Origin: Streptomyces sp. MUM 2J
Lineage (GTDB): Bacteria; Actinomycetota; Actinomycetes; Streptomycetales; Streptomycetaceae
Reading direction: 5' to 3'
Assembly: GCF_022414535.1 (NCBI RefSeq)
Contig: NZ_JADWYM010000044.1
Coordinates: 1-55,050 of the forward strand
Length of the DNA: 55,050 bases
Shown: piece after piece, positions 16,027 to 26,152 of the stretch
Layout of the letters: each line of letters starts with the position of its first letter
How positions within the stretch are numbered: position 1 is the stretch's first letter
Made by a program: the position numbers and the translations under genes
Notes under the pieces: model-generated
Told to the model about the DNA's origin: nothing
Databases searched by the model: none
What the model saw: the letters and a program-made list of their open reading frames with translations, nothing else

Positions 16027-18609
16027 TTGGCGGGAAACGCGGGAAATCCAGGTGACGCGGGAAACCTGGGAAAGGTGGGTGGTGGCGGAGAGGCGAGCCG
16101 GGGCGGTGTACCCGGGTTGCAGGTGGCCGGGCGTTATCGGCTGGTCGAGAGCATCGGGCAGGGCGGAATGGGGCGGGTGTGGCGGGCGGTCGACGAGGTG
16201 CTCGACCGCCTGGTCGCCGTGAAGGAGATGCGCATCGGCGGCCTCGACACCGAGGACACCCGGACCCGGCGTGAGCGCACCCTGCGCGAGGCCAGGGCCA
16301 CCGCCCGCATCGACCACCCCAACGTCGTCCGCGTCTACGACGTCGTCGACGAGGACGAACGTCTGTGGATCGTCATGGAGTTGGTCACCGGACGCTCCCT
16401 GGAGCAGATCACGGCGGAGGAGGGCGCGCTCGGCCCGCGCGCCACCGCCCGTATCGGTCTCGGCCTTGTCGCGGCGCTCCGCCAGGTCCACGCGCGGGGG
16501 GTGCTCCACCGCGACATCAAGCCCGGCAACGTCCTGGTCGGCGCCGACGCGGACCGGGTGGTCCTCACGGACTTCGGCATCGCCGCGATCCAGGACGCCA
16601 AGGCGCTCACCATGGTCGGGATGCTGGTCGGTTCGCCCGACTACATGGCCCCCGAGCGCGTCACCGGCCGCGTCCAGGGGCCGCCGTCCGACGTGTGGTC
16701 CCTCGGCGCCACCTTGTGCGCGGCCCTGGCGGGCCGGTCTCCCTTCTCCCGCGAGACCACCCTCGCCACGCTCCACGCCGTGCTCCACGAGGAGCCGGAG
16801 ATCCCCGCGGAGGCGGGACCGCTGGCGGGCATCCTGACCGCCCTCCTGCAGAAGGAGCCGACGGCCCGCCCCGACCTGACCCGCCTGGAGTCGAGCCTGC
16901 ACCTGGTCGCCTTCCCCCAGCTGCCCCCGCGGCTGCCGACAGTGGCCCCGGGCGGGGCGGCGGGGGAGCGGCCGGGGCCCGGCGAGGGGCGGGAGAACGA
17001 CGGGGCGACGGGGGCGGCGGGGTCCCTCGGGGCCCCGGACGAACCGGGCGGCCGGGGCGCGCGCAGTGCCCGGAGCGGCCCGAGCGGCTCGCTGGGTGTG
17101 CGGTCCGGGGCGAACACGGGGGCTGAGGGGGCGGCAGGAGACCAGGGCGCCCCGGCGGTGCCAGGAGCCGGGGAGGCCGCCGGCCCCGCGAGGGACACGG
17201 GCAGGGGAGCCACCGGGGGCACGGGTGCCGACGCGGGTGCCACAGGGCCGACGGCGTTCACCGTGCCCGCGGATGAGTCCGGTCCGGTGCCGGCCCCGGC
17301 CGAGACGGCCTCGCCCCCCGAGCGGTCCCGGCCGGGTGAGGAGGCCGTACCCGTCCCCGCGCCCGTCCCCGCGGACGACTCCGGCGCCCCCGCGCCGCCC
17401 GATCCACGGCGGCCGCACTCCAGGCCGGACCCGCGGCCCGGCCCCGAGCCGGTGCAGGACGCGGTACCCGGGCAACTCGGCATCCGGACCGGCCATCCGG
17501 CACCGGCGGGCGCGGCCCCGGCATCGCAGGCCCGCCCCGCAACGGAGGGTTCGCCGCACCCGCTCGCGGAACCGGCGTCCGGGAGCACCGCCGCCGCAGT
17601 ACCGGCCGCCCCACCGGCCCCGGCCACCGACGTCCCCTCCTCCCCCTCCTTCCCACCCGCTTCCCCTTCCACCGCTCCCACCCCCGCGTCCGCCTCCCGG
17701 ACCCCGGGCCCCTCCACCCCTGTGCCCTCCTCCTCCGCCCCGCCCGCCCAAGCCCCGGGCGAGAGCAGCGCGGAGGTGGGCTCCCCCATCGGGCCGGGGC
17801 ACCACTTCGCACCCACCGGTCCCCGCCGCCGTCCCGGCCCGGGTCCCGGTGTCTCGCTCACCCGCGCCTCCGCCGGGGGCGAACGCCGCCGGGTCCCCAC
17901 TCACCCGGCCTCCCTTCCGCCGGGCGAGCCACCCGGCCCCGCGGTCCCCGCCACCCCCGGTCGCGGGGGGCGTCGTGCGGCCCTGGTCGCAGCGGTGGGT
18001 GTGGTCGCCGCCGGGGCGGTCGCGGCGATCGTGCTGCCGGGGGCGGGTGGGCCACAGGGCCGGGCGGGCGCCACCGCCTCGGCGGCCACGTCCGTCGCCC
18101 CCTCCAGCGAGTTCCCCTCGGCGTCACCGTCGTCGGCACCGGATGGCTCGGCGCCCACCGTGGCGGGCACCTTCAGGCCGCCGAGCCTGCCCCCGGGCGC
18201 CCATGAGGAGGCCGGCGGGTACGCGTGGGCGACGCCGGGGGGATGGCGGCGGGACGTGAAGACGGGCTCCGAGGTGCACTACACCTCCCCGGACGGCACC
18301 CAGGAACTGGCGGCCAAGTCGTCCCTGGTCCGGGGCGACCTGATGGAGACGTGGCAGAGGTCGGAGCAGAACGCCCACCAGGGCCGCGACTACCGGAAGA
18401 TCCGCCTGGAGGAGACGACGTACCGCGGCCACCCGGCCGTGGTGTGGGAGTACACCTTCACCCTGGACGGCACTCCCTGGCACGCCCACCTGCTGGGCTT
18501 CGAAGCGGGCGGCAAGTCCTTCCAGGTGAACACCTGGTACCAGCCGGGCGCCGAGGACCGGGCGCTGGCGGTCTACGAGCGGGTGAAGGAGAGCTTCACG
18601 GTCCTGTAG
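16027..18609 (+). CDS. Transmembrane serine/threonine protein kinase (PknB-like)
   Basis: About 860 residues. Residues ~32-290 are a Hanks-type kinase: glycine loop IGQGGMGRVW, catalytic Lys66 (VAVKEM), HRDIKPGN with Asp163, DFG with Asp182, and activation segment GSPDYMAPERV. A Pro/Ala-rich, low-complexity linker of roughly 330 residues follows, then one membrane helix (AALVAAVGVVAAGAVAAIVL) and an outer C-terminal domain of ~160 residues (from PPGAHEEAGGYAW to KESFTVL). No PASTA repeats. The start is uncertain: TTG 16027 has GAGGGGG upstream; GTG codons at 15979 and 15988 are alternatives. Kinase homology begins near 16122. Confidence 0.85.
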   Translation: MAGNAGNPGDAGNLGKVGGGGEASRGGVPGLQVAGRYRLVESIGQGGMGRVWRAVDEVLDRLVAVKEMRIGGLDTEDTRTRRERTLREARATARIDHPNVVRVYDVVDEDERLWIVMELVTGRSLEQITAEEGALGPRATARIGLGLVAALRQVHARGVLHRDIKPGNVLVGADADRVVLTDFGIAAIQDAKALTMVGMLVGSPDYMAPERVTGRVQGPPSDVWSLGATLCAALAGRSPFSRETTLATLHAVLHEEPEIPAEAGPLAGILTALLQKEPTARPDLTRLESSLHLVAFPQLPPRLPTVAPGGAAGERPGPGEGRENDGATGAAGSLGAPDEPGGRGARSARSGPSGSLGVRSGANTGAEGAAGDQGAPAVPGAGEAAGPARDTGRGATGGTGADAGATGPTAFTVPADESGPVPAPAETASPPERSRPGEEAVPVPAPVPADDSGAPAPPDPRRPHSRPDPRPGPEPVQDAVPGQLGIRTGHPAPAGAAPASQARPATEGSPHPLAEPASGSTAAAVPAAPPAPATDVPSSPSFPPASPSTAPTPASASRTPGPSTPVPSSSAPPAQAPGESSAEVGSPIGPGHHFAPTGPRRRPGPGPGVSLTRASAGGERRRVPTHPASLPPGEPPGPAVPATPGRGGRRAALVAAVGVVAAGAVAAIVLPGAGGPQGRAGATASAATSVAPSSEFPSASPSSAPDGSAPTVAGTFRPPSLPPGAHEEAGGYAWATPGGWRRDVKTGSEVHYTSPDGTQELAAKSSLVRGDLMETWQRSEQNAHQGRDYRKIRLEETTYRGHPAVVWEYTFTLDGTPWHAHLLGFEAGGKSFQVNTWYQPGAEDRALAVYERVKESFTVL

Positions 18610-18692
18610 GAGGGGCGGGCAAGGGCGAGGAAGGTGAGGCAGAAGGAGAGGAAGAGGGCGGGGAAGAGGGAGAAGAAAGGGAGGAAGCGCCC
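18607..18692 (+). repeat. Purine-rich tract
   Basis: About 85 bases that are almost all G and A on the plus strand, with few interrupting C or T, between the convergent kinase and permease genes. No terminator hairpin is evident in this gap. Confidence 0.6.
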
Positions 18693-18752
18693 TGCGACGC
18701 GGGACACTTCCCCCCTTCCCCGGCCGTCGGGTGCTCCGGGAGGCCCGGCGCG

Positions 18753-20237
<1,485 letters not shown>

Positions 20238-20432
20238 GGGACGGAATTCCTTTGCGCCGCTTGATCGGTGTGCCGTACGAGCGATGTACGAGCGAGGACC
20301 GGTGAATCTGAGGTAACGCTATTCGGAAACCTTCGAATCCTGATCGTCACTTGAGGTTTTCCTGAGCTTCTTTGGTGCAACTTGGGTATTCGGAGCCCAG
20401 AACCCGACGCTGCCGCCGCGCGCGCCGCATGT

Positions 20433-20438
20433 CACACT
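20433..20438 (+). promoter_or_regulatory. -10-like element for leaderless rpiB
   Basis: CACACT exactly six bases before the ATG at 20445, with no Shine-Dalgarno sequence. This is the geometry of leaderless actinobacterial transcripts. Confidence 0.45.
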
Positions 20439-20444
20439 CATCCC

Positions 20445-20933
20445 ATGCGCGTGTATCTCGGCTCGGACCATGCCGGCTTCGAACTCAAGAACCACCTCGT
20501 CGAGTGGCTCAAGGCCGCCGGCCACGACCCCGTGGACTGCGGCCCCCACATCTACGACGCCCAGGACGACTACCCGCCGTTCTGCCTCCGCGCCGCCGAG
20601 CGGGCCGCCGCGGACCCCGACGCCCTCGGCGTCGTGATCGGCGGCTCCGGCAACGGCGAGCAGATCGCCGCGAACAAGGTCAAGGGCGTACGGGCCGCGC
20701 TCGCCTGGAGCGAGGAGACGGCGTCGCTCGGCCGCCAGCACAACAACGCCAACGTCGTCGCCGTGGGCGCACGCATGCACACCACCGAGGAGGCGACCAA
20801 GTTCGTCGAGGTCTTCCTCAACACGCCCTTCTCCGGTGACGAGCGCCACGTGCGCCGCATCGACATGCTGTCCGCGTACGAGACCACGGGCGAGCTGCCC
20901 CCGATCCCGGCGCACCACCCGCAGCAGGACTGA
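20445..20933 (+). CDS. rpiB: Ribose-5-phosphate isomerase B
   Basis: 162 residues. Interconverts ribose 5-phosphate and ribulose 5-phosphate in the non-oxidative pentose phosphate pathway. Begins MRVYLGSDHAGFELK, the LacAB/RpiB signature, with the phosphate-binding loop IGGSGNGEQIAANK and AALAWSEETASLGRQHNNANV around the active site; an actinobacterial-type RpiB carries Glu (GNGE) in place of the Cys seen in the E. coli type. The frame opens at 20382 but homology starts at 20445, which lacks a ribosome binding site and has CACACT six bases upstream, so the mRNA is likely leaderless. Followed after 34 bases by the DNA glycosylase gene. Confidence 0.93.
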   Translation: MRVYLGSDHAGFELKNHLVEWLKAAGHDPVDCGPHIYDAQDDYPPFCLRAAERAAADPDALGVVIGGSGNGEQIAANKVKGVRAALAWSEETASLGRQHNNANVVAVGARMHTTEEATKFVEVFLNTPFSGDERHVRRIDMLSAYETTGELPPIPAHHPQQD

Positions 20934-20967
20934 CAGCGCCCCGCCGGGGCGGGAAGGAACAGCAGCC

Positions 20968-21777
20968 GTGCCAGAGGGGCACACGATCCACCGGCTGGCG
21001 CACGACTACGCCGGCCGCTTCTCCGGCACGGCCCCGCGGGTGACCAGCCCCCAGGGCAAGTTCTCCGACGCCGCCGACCTGCTCGACGGCGCGCCGCTCA
21101 CCGCCACCGAGGCGCACGGCAAGCACCTCTTCCTGCGCTTTCGCGGGGCCGACTGGGTCCACGTCCACCTCGGCCTGTTCGGGAAGGTCGCCTTCGGCGA
21201 CGCCCCGGCACCGCCACCCGCCGACACCGTCCGCCTCCGCCTGGCGAGCCGGACGGCGTACGCCGATCTGCGTGGGCCCACCACCTGCGCCCTGATCACC
21301 GGGGCCGAGAAGCAGGCGATCCACGACCGCCTCGGCCCGGACCCGCTGCGCGAGGACGCCGATCCGGCCGCCGCGTACCGCAGGATCTCCCGCAGCCGTA
21401 CGACCGTCGCCGCCCTGCTGATGGACCAGAAGGTCGTCGCCGGAGTCGGCAACGTCTACCGCGCCGAAGTGCTCTTCCGGCACCGCATCGACCCCTACCG
21501 GGCCGGCCGGTCCCTCACCCCCGCCGAGTGGGAGGCGATCTGGGCCGACCTGGCCGCCCTGATGCGCGAGGGCGTGCGGCTGGGCCGTATCGACACCGTC
21601 CGGCCGGAACACACCCCGGAGGCGATGGGCCGCCCGCCCCGCGTCGACGACCACGGCGGCGAGGTGTACGTCTACCGCCGGGCCGACCGCCCCTGCCACG
21701 TCTGCGGTGGCGAGATCCGCACCGCCGGCCTCGCCGCCCGCAACCTCTTCTGGTGCCCCACCTGCCAGTCCGGCTGA
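20968..21777 (+). CDS. Fpg/Nei-family DNA glycosylase/AP lyase
   Basis: 269-residue base-excision repair enzyme removing oxidised bases. The GTG start is followed by PEGHTIHRL; the mature N-terminal Pro2 is the catalytic nucleophile and Glu3 the general acid, and PEGH marks the endonuclease VIII (Nei)-like branch. The middle has the H2TH region VAGVGNVYRAEVLFRHRIDP. The C-terminal zinc finger is CHVCGGEI...FWCPTCQ with four cysteines. GGGAAGGA lies upstream of the start. It is probably co-transcribed with rpiB. Whether it acts on pyrimidines or purines cannot be told. Confidence 0.9.
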   Translation: MPEGHTIHRLAHDYAGRFSGTAPRVTSPQGKFSDAADLLDGAPLTATEAHGKHLFLRFRGADWVHVHLGLFGKVAFGDAPAPPPADTVRLRLASRTAYADLRGPTTCALITGAEKQAIHDRLGPDPLREDADPAAAYRRISRSRTTVAALLMDQKVVAGVGNVYRAEVLFRHRIDPYRAGRSLTPAEWEAIWADLAALMREGVRLGRIDTVRPEHTPEAMGRPPRVDDHGGEVYVYRRADRPCHVCGGEIRTAGLAARNLFWCPTCQSG

Positions 21778-21895
21778 CACCCCGCGGGACCGGCGGAATC
21801 CCGCCCACCTCCGCGCACGGGGCACCGACCGGTGGACGTCGCGCCTCCCCGGGCGGGCACGGCACCTCCCCGGGCGGACGTCACCCGGCGCAACG

Positions 21896-23152
21896 TCAGA
21901 AACCGTGCGGCAGCCACGGGGCCGACGCCGACCCGAACCCCACGGCCGCCTCCGCCAGCGCGCCCTGCCGCAACTCCTGTACCCGTCCGGCCGCCGCGAG
22001 CGACGCCAGTGAGACGCCGCCGAGATACGCCGCGCCCAACTCCCGTACGGACAAGGAGAGATCCGGGGTGTCCCGGGTCCGCTCGCAGGACGCGCCCTTC
22101 GGATCGCCGGACAACCGCCAACGCCCCTCGTTCCAGGGGCAGAACGCGTCCTCGACGTCCACCACCACATCCACCGGCGCCTGGTACGCGCGCGCAGCCA
22201 GCGCCGTCCCGACATCCACCAGCCGCAGGTGCAGCGCGTCGCGCAGCCGCGGGAGGCACCGCCGGATGTCCGACACCCGGTACTGCCAGGCCTCGTCCAC
22301 CGGCCGTCCCCGTACCTGCAGCGTCGTCATCAGGTCGATGCCGAACAGGAACCGCCACAGCGCCGCCTCCGCCGCCGGGTCGAGCCCGGCCAGCTCCGTC
22401 AGCACCACCGTGCCGTCGTGCCCGCTGACGCCCCACCCCGGTCGGGTCCGGAACCGGGCGTACCCGACGACCGCTCCGTCCCGCTCGGCGACCACGCACT
22501 GCAACGCGGAAGCCCCGTCCCGTCCGCCCTCCGCGTCCAGCAGGCCGAGCCGCTCCCAGCCGGACCGGTGCCGGGCCAGCATCCCGGGCCGGCGGGCCAC
22601 CGTACGGGCGTACACCGCCTCGCACGCGTCGAGGACGCCGGCGGGCTCCGCGTACCGCAGCCGCACGTCGCCGGTGCCGGCCGGCACCGACAGCGACACC
22701 CGTGCGGTGTCGATCTCGGCGCTGACCTCGTACGTCGCGGCGGCGTACCCGAACCGGCCGTAGATCGCGGGCTCCGAGGCGGTCAGCACCGCCAGCGGCT
22801 CCCCCCACCCGCGGATGTCGTCCAGCTGCCGTCGCATCATCGACGTCAGTACCCCGCGCCGCCGGTGCGTCGCGGCCACACTCACCGCCGTGATGCCCGC
22901 CGTCGGCACCACGGCCCCGCCCGGGACCGTCATCCGGAAGGAGAACGCCCCCGCCGTCCCCACGACGACGCCCCCGTCCCAGGCCCCGATGAACCGGTCG
23001 GGCTCGGAGAGCGCCCGCCACAGCGCGCGCTCCTCGGCCGTCTCCACCACTCCGCCGAAGGCGCGCAGCAGGTTGTCGTACCACGGGTCCCAGTCTTCGT
23101 TCCGCAACACCCGCAGGTCAGTCCCCGGGCCCGTGGTCCAGTCGGTCGCCAT
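21896..23152 (-). CDS. Eis-like GNAT N-acetyltransferase
   Basis: 418 residues. The N-terminal GNAT fold has the acetyl-CoA pyrophosphate-binding segment VSVAATHRRRGVLTSMM; a second GNAT-like half and a C-terminal SCP2-like domain complete the three-part architecture of the Eis family (Enhanced intracellular survival), and the chain ends in a free Phe carboxylate (PHGF) as in that family. Eis enzymes acetylate amines such as aminoglycosides or protein lysines; the substrate here is unknown. Monocistronic, divergent from the SpoIIE-type phosphatase, with a perfect inverted repeat in the shared promoter region. Confidence 0.85.
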   Translation of the reverse strand: MATDWTTGPGTDLRVLRNEDWDPWYDNLLRAFGGVVETAEERALWRALSEPDRFIGAWDGGVVVGTAGAFSFRMTVPGGAVVPTAGITAVSVAATHRRRGVLTSMMRRQLDDIRGWGEPLAVLTASEPAIYGRFGYAAATYEVSAEIDTARVSLSVPAGTGDVRLRYAEPAGVLDACEAVYARTVARRPGMLARHRSGWERLGLLDAEGGRDGASALQCVVAERDGAVVGYARFRTRPGWGVSGHDGTVVLTELAGLDPAAEAALWRFLFGIDLMTTLQVRGRPVDEAWQYRVSDIRRCLPRLRDALHLRLVDVGTALAARAYQAPVDVVVDVEDAFCPWNEGRWRLSGDPKGASCERTRDTPDLSLSVRELGAAYLGGVSLASLAAAGRVQELRQGALAEAAVGFGSASAPWLPHGF

Positions 23153-23227
23153 GCGCCATGCCTACCAGCGCCGGTACGGGCGATCCAGCGAATTTCCCCC
23201 GCACCGCGGTGCGGCGGCCAGGGGGGC

Positions 23228-23248
23228 GGTTCGCCGGGGAGGCGAACC
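23228..23248. promoter_or_regulatory. Inverted repeat in divergent promoter, possible operator
   Basis: GGTTCGCC, a 5-base spacer and GGCGAACC form a perfect dyad between the divergent acetyltransferase and phosphatase genes. The half-sites resemble the ClgR half-site GTTCGC, but the spacing is two bases longer than the ClgR pattern. Regulator unknown. Confidence 0.45.
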
Positions 23249-23314
23249 CCGGACGGGGGACAAGTGGGACCTCCCGTGCCAAGCAGCCGGTCGGATCGAT
23301 AGGGTCCCGAACTA

Positions 23315-24493
23315 ATGGCAGCAGGACGAGGGCGGCGCGCAGCCGGCGAGACGTTCACGGCCCGGTGGAAGATGCAGTGGCACCGGGCCCGCGTCGGCGT
23401 GCGCCGGGCCGCCGTCGACTACTTCCGCGGCGACGGCTCGGACTGGATCGCCCTCGCCGGGCTCTTCCTCACCATCCCCCTGATCGCGAGCCTGACCCTG
23501 GCCGACCCGGTGTGGTGCTCCCCGGCCGCGCTGGTGCTGCCGATCGTCGCGGGCGGTCTGCTGCTGCGCCCGGCCAGCCTGCTCGGTCTGTACGCGGCGG
23601 CGGCCACCGCGCTGATCGTGGAGTCGGTGCGGCTCGGTCCGTACACCCAGGGCTCGTCCCGGGTCACGCCCGGTGTCGTACTGGTGGTCGCCGCCTGCGG
23701 ATTCGTCGGCCTGCTCATCGCCCAGTTCCGCAGCCGGGTCGGCGTGCCCTGGAGACGGGGCGGCACCATGCTGTTCGACCTGCGCGAACGCATCCGCGTG
23801 CAGAGCAAGCTGCCCCGGCTTCCCCGCGGCTGGCACCACGAGATGGCGCTGCGCCCGGCCGGTGGCCAGTCCTTCTCCGGCGACTTCGTGGTCGCCGCGC
23901 GCACCAACGGCGGCCGCACCCTCGAAGTGGTCCTCACCGACGTGTCGGGCAAGGGCATGGACGCGGGCTCCCGCGCCCTGCTGCTCTCCGGCGCCTTCGG
24001 CGGCCTCCTGGGCAGCCTGCCCCCGCACGCCTTCCTGCCCGCCGCCAACGGCTACCTGCTCCGCCAGGAGTGGGAGGAGGGCTTCGCCACCTCCATCCAC
24101 CTCGTGCTGGACCTCGACTCGGGTGACTACGAGTTGTACTCCGCGGGCCATCCGCCCGGTCTCCAGCTCAGCGCAGGCAGCGGCCGCTGGGAGGAGAAGG
24201 CGGCGGAAGGACCGCTGCTGGGCGTGTACGACGGCGCCCAGTTCGACCCGGTCAAGGGCTCCCTGCGCCCCGGCGACGTCCTGATGCTGTTCACCGACGG
24301 CCTCGTCGAGACCTCCGACCGGGACATCGTCGAGGGCATCGACCGACTCACCGGCGAGGCCGACCGCTATGTCACCGGCGGCTTCCACGGCGCCGCCTGG
24401 CACCTGATCGAGGCCGTGGCCAAGGACGTCAACGACGATCGCGCGCTGCTGCTGATCTGCCGTGAGGGGCCCACGGCGAACGCGGCGCGGTGA
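23315..24493 (+). CDS. Membrane PP2C/SpoIIE-type serine phosphatase
   Basis: 392 residues. The first ~150 hold a short basic cytoplasmic tail and about four membrane helices (WIALAGLFLTIPLIASL, PAALVLPIVAGGLLL, LGLYAAAATALIV, GVVLVVAACGFVGLLI). The rest is a SpoIIE catalytic domain: GDFVVA, DVSGKGMDAG, YSAGHPPG, FTDGLVE and DVNDDRALLL supply the metal-binding acidic residues. In Streptomyces such proteins dephosphorylate anti-sigma-factor antagonists or other phosphoproteins; no sensor domain other than the membrane part is seen. A -10-like TAGGGT lies nine bases before the ATG, implying a very short leader. Confidence 0.9.
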   Translation: MAAGRGRRAAGETFTARWKMQWHRARVGVRRAAVDYFRGDGSDWIALAGLFLTIPLIASLTLADPVWCSPAALVLPIVAGGLLLRPASLLGLYAAAATALIVESVRLGPYTQGSSRVTPGVVLVVAACGFVGLLIAQFRSRVGVPWRRGGTMLFDLRERIRVQSKLPRLPRGWHHEMALRPAGGQSFSGDFVVAARTNGGRTLEVVLTDVSGKGMDAGSRALLLSGAFGGLLGSLPPHAFLPAANGYLLRQEWEEGFATSIHLVLDLDSGDYELYSAGHPPGLQLSAGSGRWEEKAAEGPLLGVYDGAQFDPVKGSLRPGDVLMLFTDGLVETSDRDIVEGIDRLTGEADRYVTGGFHGAAWHLIEAVAKDVNDDRALLLICREGPTANAAR

Positions 24494-24532
24494 AGAACCG
24501 CGGTCGGCTCGGCGCCTCCCGCCCGCCGCTGC

Positions 24533-24538
24533 CACACT
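24533..24538 (+). promoter_or_regulatory. -10-like element for the leaderless HD gene
   Basis: CACACT exactly six bases before the ATG at 24545, the same hexamer and spacing as for rpiB. Confidence 0.45.
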
Positions 24539-24544
24539 GACGGC

Positions 24545-25012
24545 ATGACCGACCCCGAGCCCCTCCTCTCCCCGGCCCAGGTGGAGGCCGTCGCCCGCGC
24601 CGCCCACGAGGGCCGGACCGACAAGGCGGGACGGCCCTACGCCGAGCATCTGCGGGCCGTCGCCGAGGGCGTGCGCGCCCGGGGCGGCGACGCCGACCAG
24701 ATCGCGGCGGCCTGGCTGCACGACGCCGTGGAGGACGACGCCCTCACCGAACAGTGGCTGGACCGGGCGGCCCTGACCCGGCGCACGAAGGACATCGTGC
24801 GCGCGCTCACCCGGCTGCCGGGGGAACTCCCGGAGGCATACGCGCGGCGCATCCTCGCCACCCCGGGAGCCCTGTTGGTGAAGGAGGCCGACCTGGCGCA
24901 CAACGCCGACCCGGTCCGGCTCGCCGTGCTCGATCCGGCCACCCGGACCCGGCTGACCGCCAAGTACGCCCGCATGCGGGGACTGCTCGGCCCGGCGCCG
25001 GACGCGGACTGA
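24545..25012 (+). CDS. Small HD-domain hydrolase, RelA/SpoT-hydrolase-like
   Basis: 155 residues, a stand-alone HD domain. Visible motifs: AAHEGRTDKAGRPYAEH near the N-terminus, AAWLHDAVEDD (HDxxED), and LVKEADLAHNADPVRL, which resembles the K-x-AD-x-x-HN motif of RelA/SpoT ppGpp hydrolases and MESH1-type small alarmone hydrolases. The spacing suggests the same metal site. Whether it degrades (p)ppGpp or another phosphorylated nucleotide is inferred from motifs only. No Shine-Dalgarno; likely leaderless. Its stop lies three bases from the stop of the convergent acyltransferase gene. Confidence 0.7.
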   Translation: MTDPEPLLSPAQVEAVARAAHEGRTDKAGRPYAEHLRAVAEGVRARGGDADQIAAAWLHDAVEDDALTEQWLDRAALTRRTKDIVRALTRLPGELPEAYARRILATPGALLVKEADLAHNADPVRLAVLDPATRTRLTAKYARMRGLLGPAPDAD

Positions 25013-25015
25013 CGC

Positions 25016-26152
25016 CTACAGGCGGGCAGCCTCCGGCTCGCGCGCCGGGGACCGCCCCGACCGCTCCCGCACGCGGGTCGGTCCCGCCCCGTCCCGGCGG
25101 AAGGCCCACGCCATCCGCGGCTCCATCGCGAACCGGAAGACCCGCTGCACGGGCGGCGTGCACAGCAGGGTGACGGCGGTCGCGGCGAGGACGGTGACCA
25201 GGATCTCCCCGGCGGGCCCGTGCAGCCAGGCGTGGTCGTACCAGCCCGCGTAGTCGCTGCCCTTGGCCAGGAAGCCGTGCAGCAGATAGCCGTACAGGGT
25301 GCCCGCCCCGAGAGCCGTGCACCACAGCCTGCGCCCCGGCGACCAGGACAGGAAGCAGGCGGTCAGCAGCACCGCGCAGCCGAAGAGGACCAGGACCATG
25401 ACGGGCCCGGCCCACCAGGCGGCGTGCAACTCCTGCGCCGAGTCGCTGTGGTACAGCCACGAGGCGTCCACGCGCGGCACCGACCACCAGGCGACGGCGA
25501 GAGAGCCGGCGAACACCGGGACGGACAGGACGCGCACCGCCCGCCGCCGCACCCACCTGAAGTGCTCGGGCCGCAGGCACAGCCCCAGGACGAAGTACGG
25601 CAGGAACTGCAGCACCCGCTGCAGGTCCAGGTCGTTGCCGATCCCGGGGGAGGCGGACGCCAGCATGGCGAGGCCGAGCGCCACGAGCAGCGGCAGGCGC
25701 ACCAGCCGCCACAGCGGCGAGGTCAGCCGCCACACGAACAGGGCACACAGGAACCAGGTCAGGTACCAGGGGTCGAGCAGGCTGATCGGCTGGTCGTGCA
25801 GGTGCCCCACGACGCGCCGGAAGTAGGTGTACGCGACCTCGAACAGGACATAGGGCACCACCACGGACGTCACCAGCCGCCGGAGCCGGTCCGGGCGCAT
25901 GTCGAAACTGCGGGAGAAATAGCCCGAGATGATGACGAACGCCGGCATGTGGAAGGCGTACACGACCCGGTAGGCGGCCTCCAGAGCCCGGCTGTCGCCC
26001 TTGAGCGGCTCCCAGGCGTGCCCCACGGCGACGAGGACGATCGTCAGGAACTTGGCGTTGTCGAAGAAGGCGTCGCGCGGTCTGGAAACGGTCGGTGCCG
26101 GTGTGTTCTGACGCTGCTGCGGTGTTTCAGGGGACGGGGCGGCGTGGAACAT
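25016..26152 (-). CDS. Membrane acyltransferase, acyltransferase-3 / fucose-4-O-acetylase-like
   Basis: 378 residues, about ten membrane helices. The first helix region RDAFFDNAKFLTIVLVAVGHAWEPL carries the conserved His of the acyltransferase-3 family, and YAFHMPAFVIISGYFSRSF matches the second signature. Such proteins O-acetylate sugars or envelope polymers using acetyl-CoA. The chosen ATG at 26152 has AGGG eight bases upstream; another ATG lies at 26176. The basic C-terminal tail is cytoplasmic. Monocistronic; the target is unknown. Confidence 0.8.
   Translation of the reverse strand: MFHAAPSPETPQQRQNTPAPTVSRPRDAFFDNAKFLTIVLVAVGHAWEPLKGDSRALEAAYRVVYAFHMPAFVIISGYFSRSFDMRPDRLRRLVTSVVVPYVLFEVAYTYFRRVVGHLHDQPISLLDPWYLTWFLCALFVWRLTSPLWRLVRLPLLVALGLAMLASASPGIGNDLDLQRVLQFLPYFVLGLCLRPEHFRWVRRRAVRVLSVPVFAGSLAVAWWSVPRVDASWLYHSDSAQELHAAWWAGPVMVLVLFGCAVLLTACFLSWSPGRRLWCTALGAGTLYGYLLHGFLAKGSDYAGWYDHAWLHGPAGEILVTVLAATAVTLLCTPPVQRVFRFAMEPRMAWAFRRDGAGPTRVRERSGRSPAREPEAARL

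Noticed and set aside
15892..17904. Upstream extension of the LPXTG gene frame to 910 codons
   Set aside because: The extension is antisense to the kinase gene and Gly/Arg-rich; a signal peptide and ribosome binding site define the real start at 15891.
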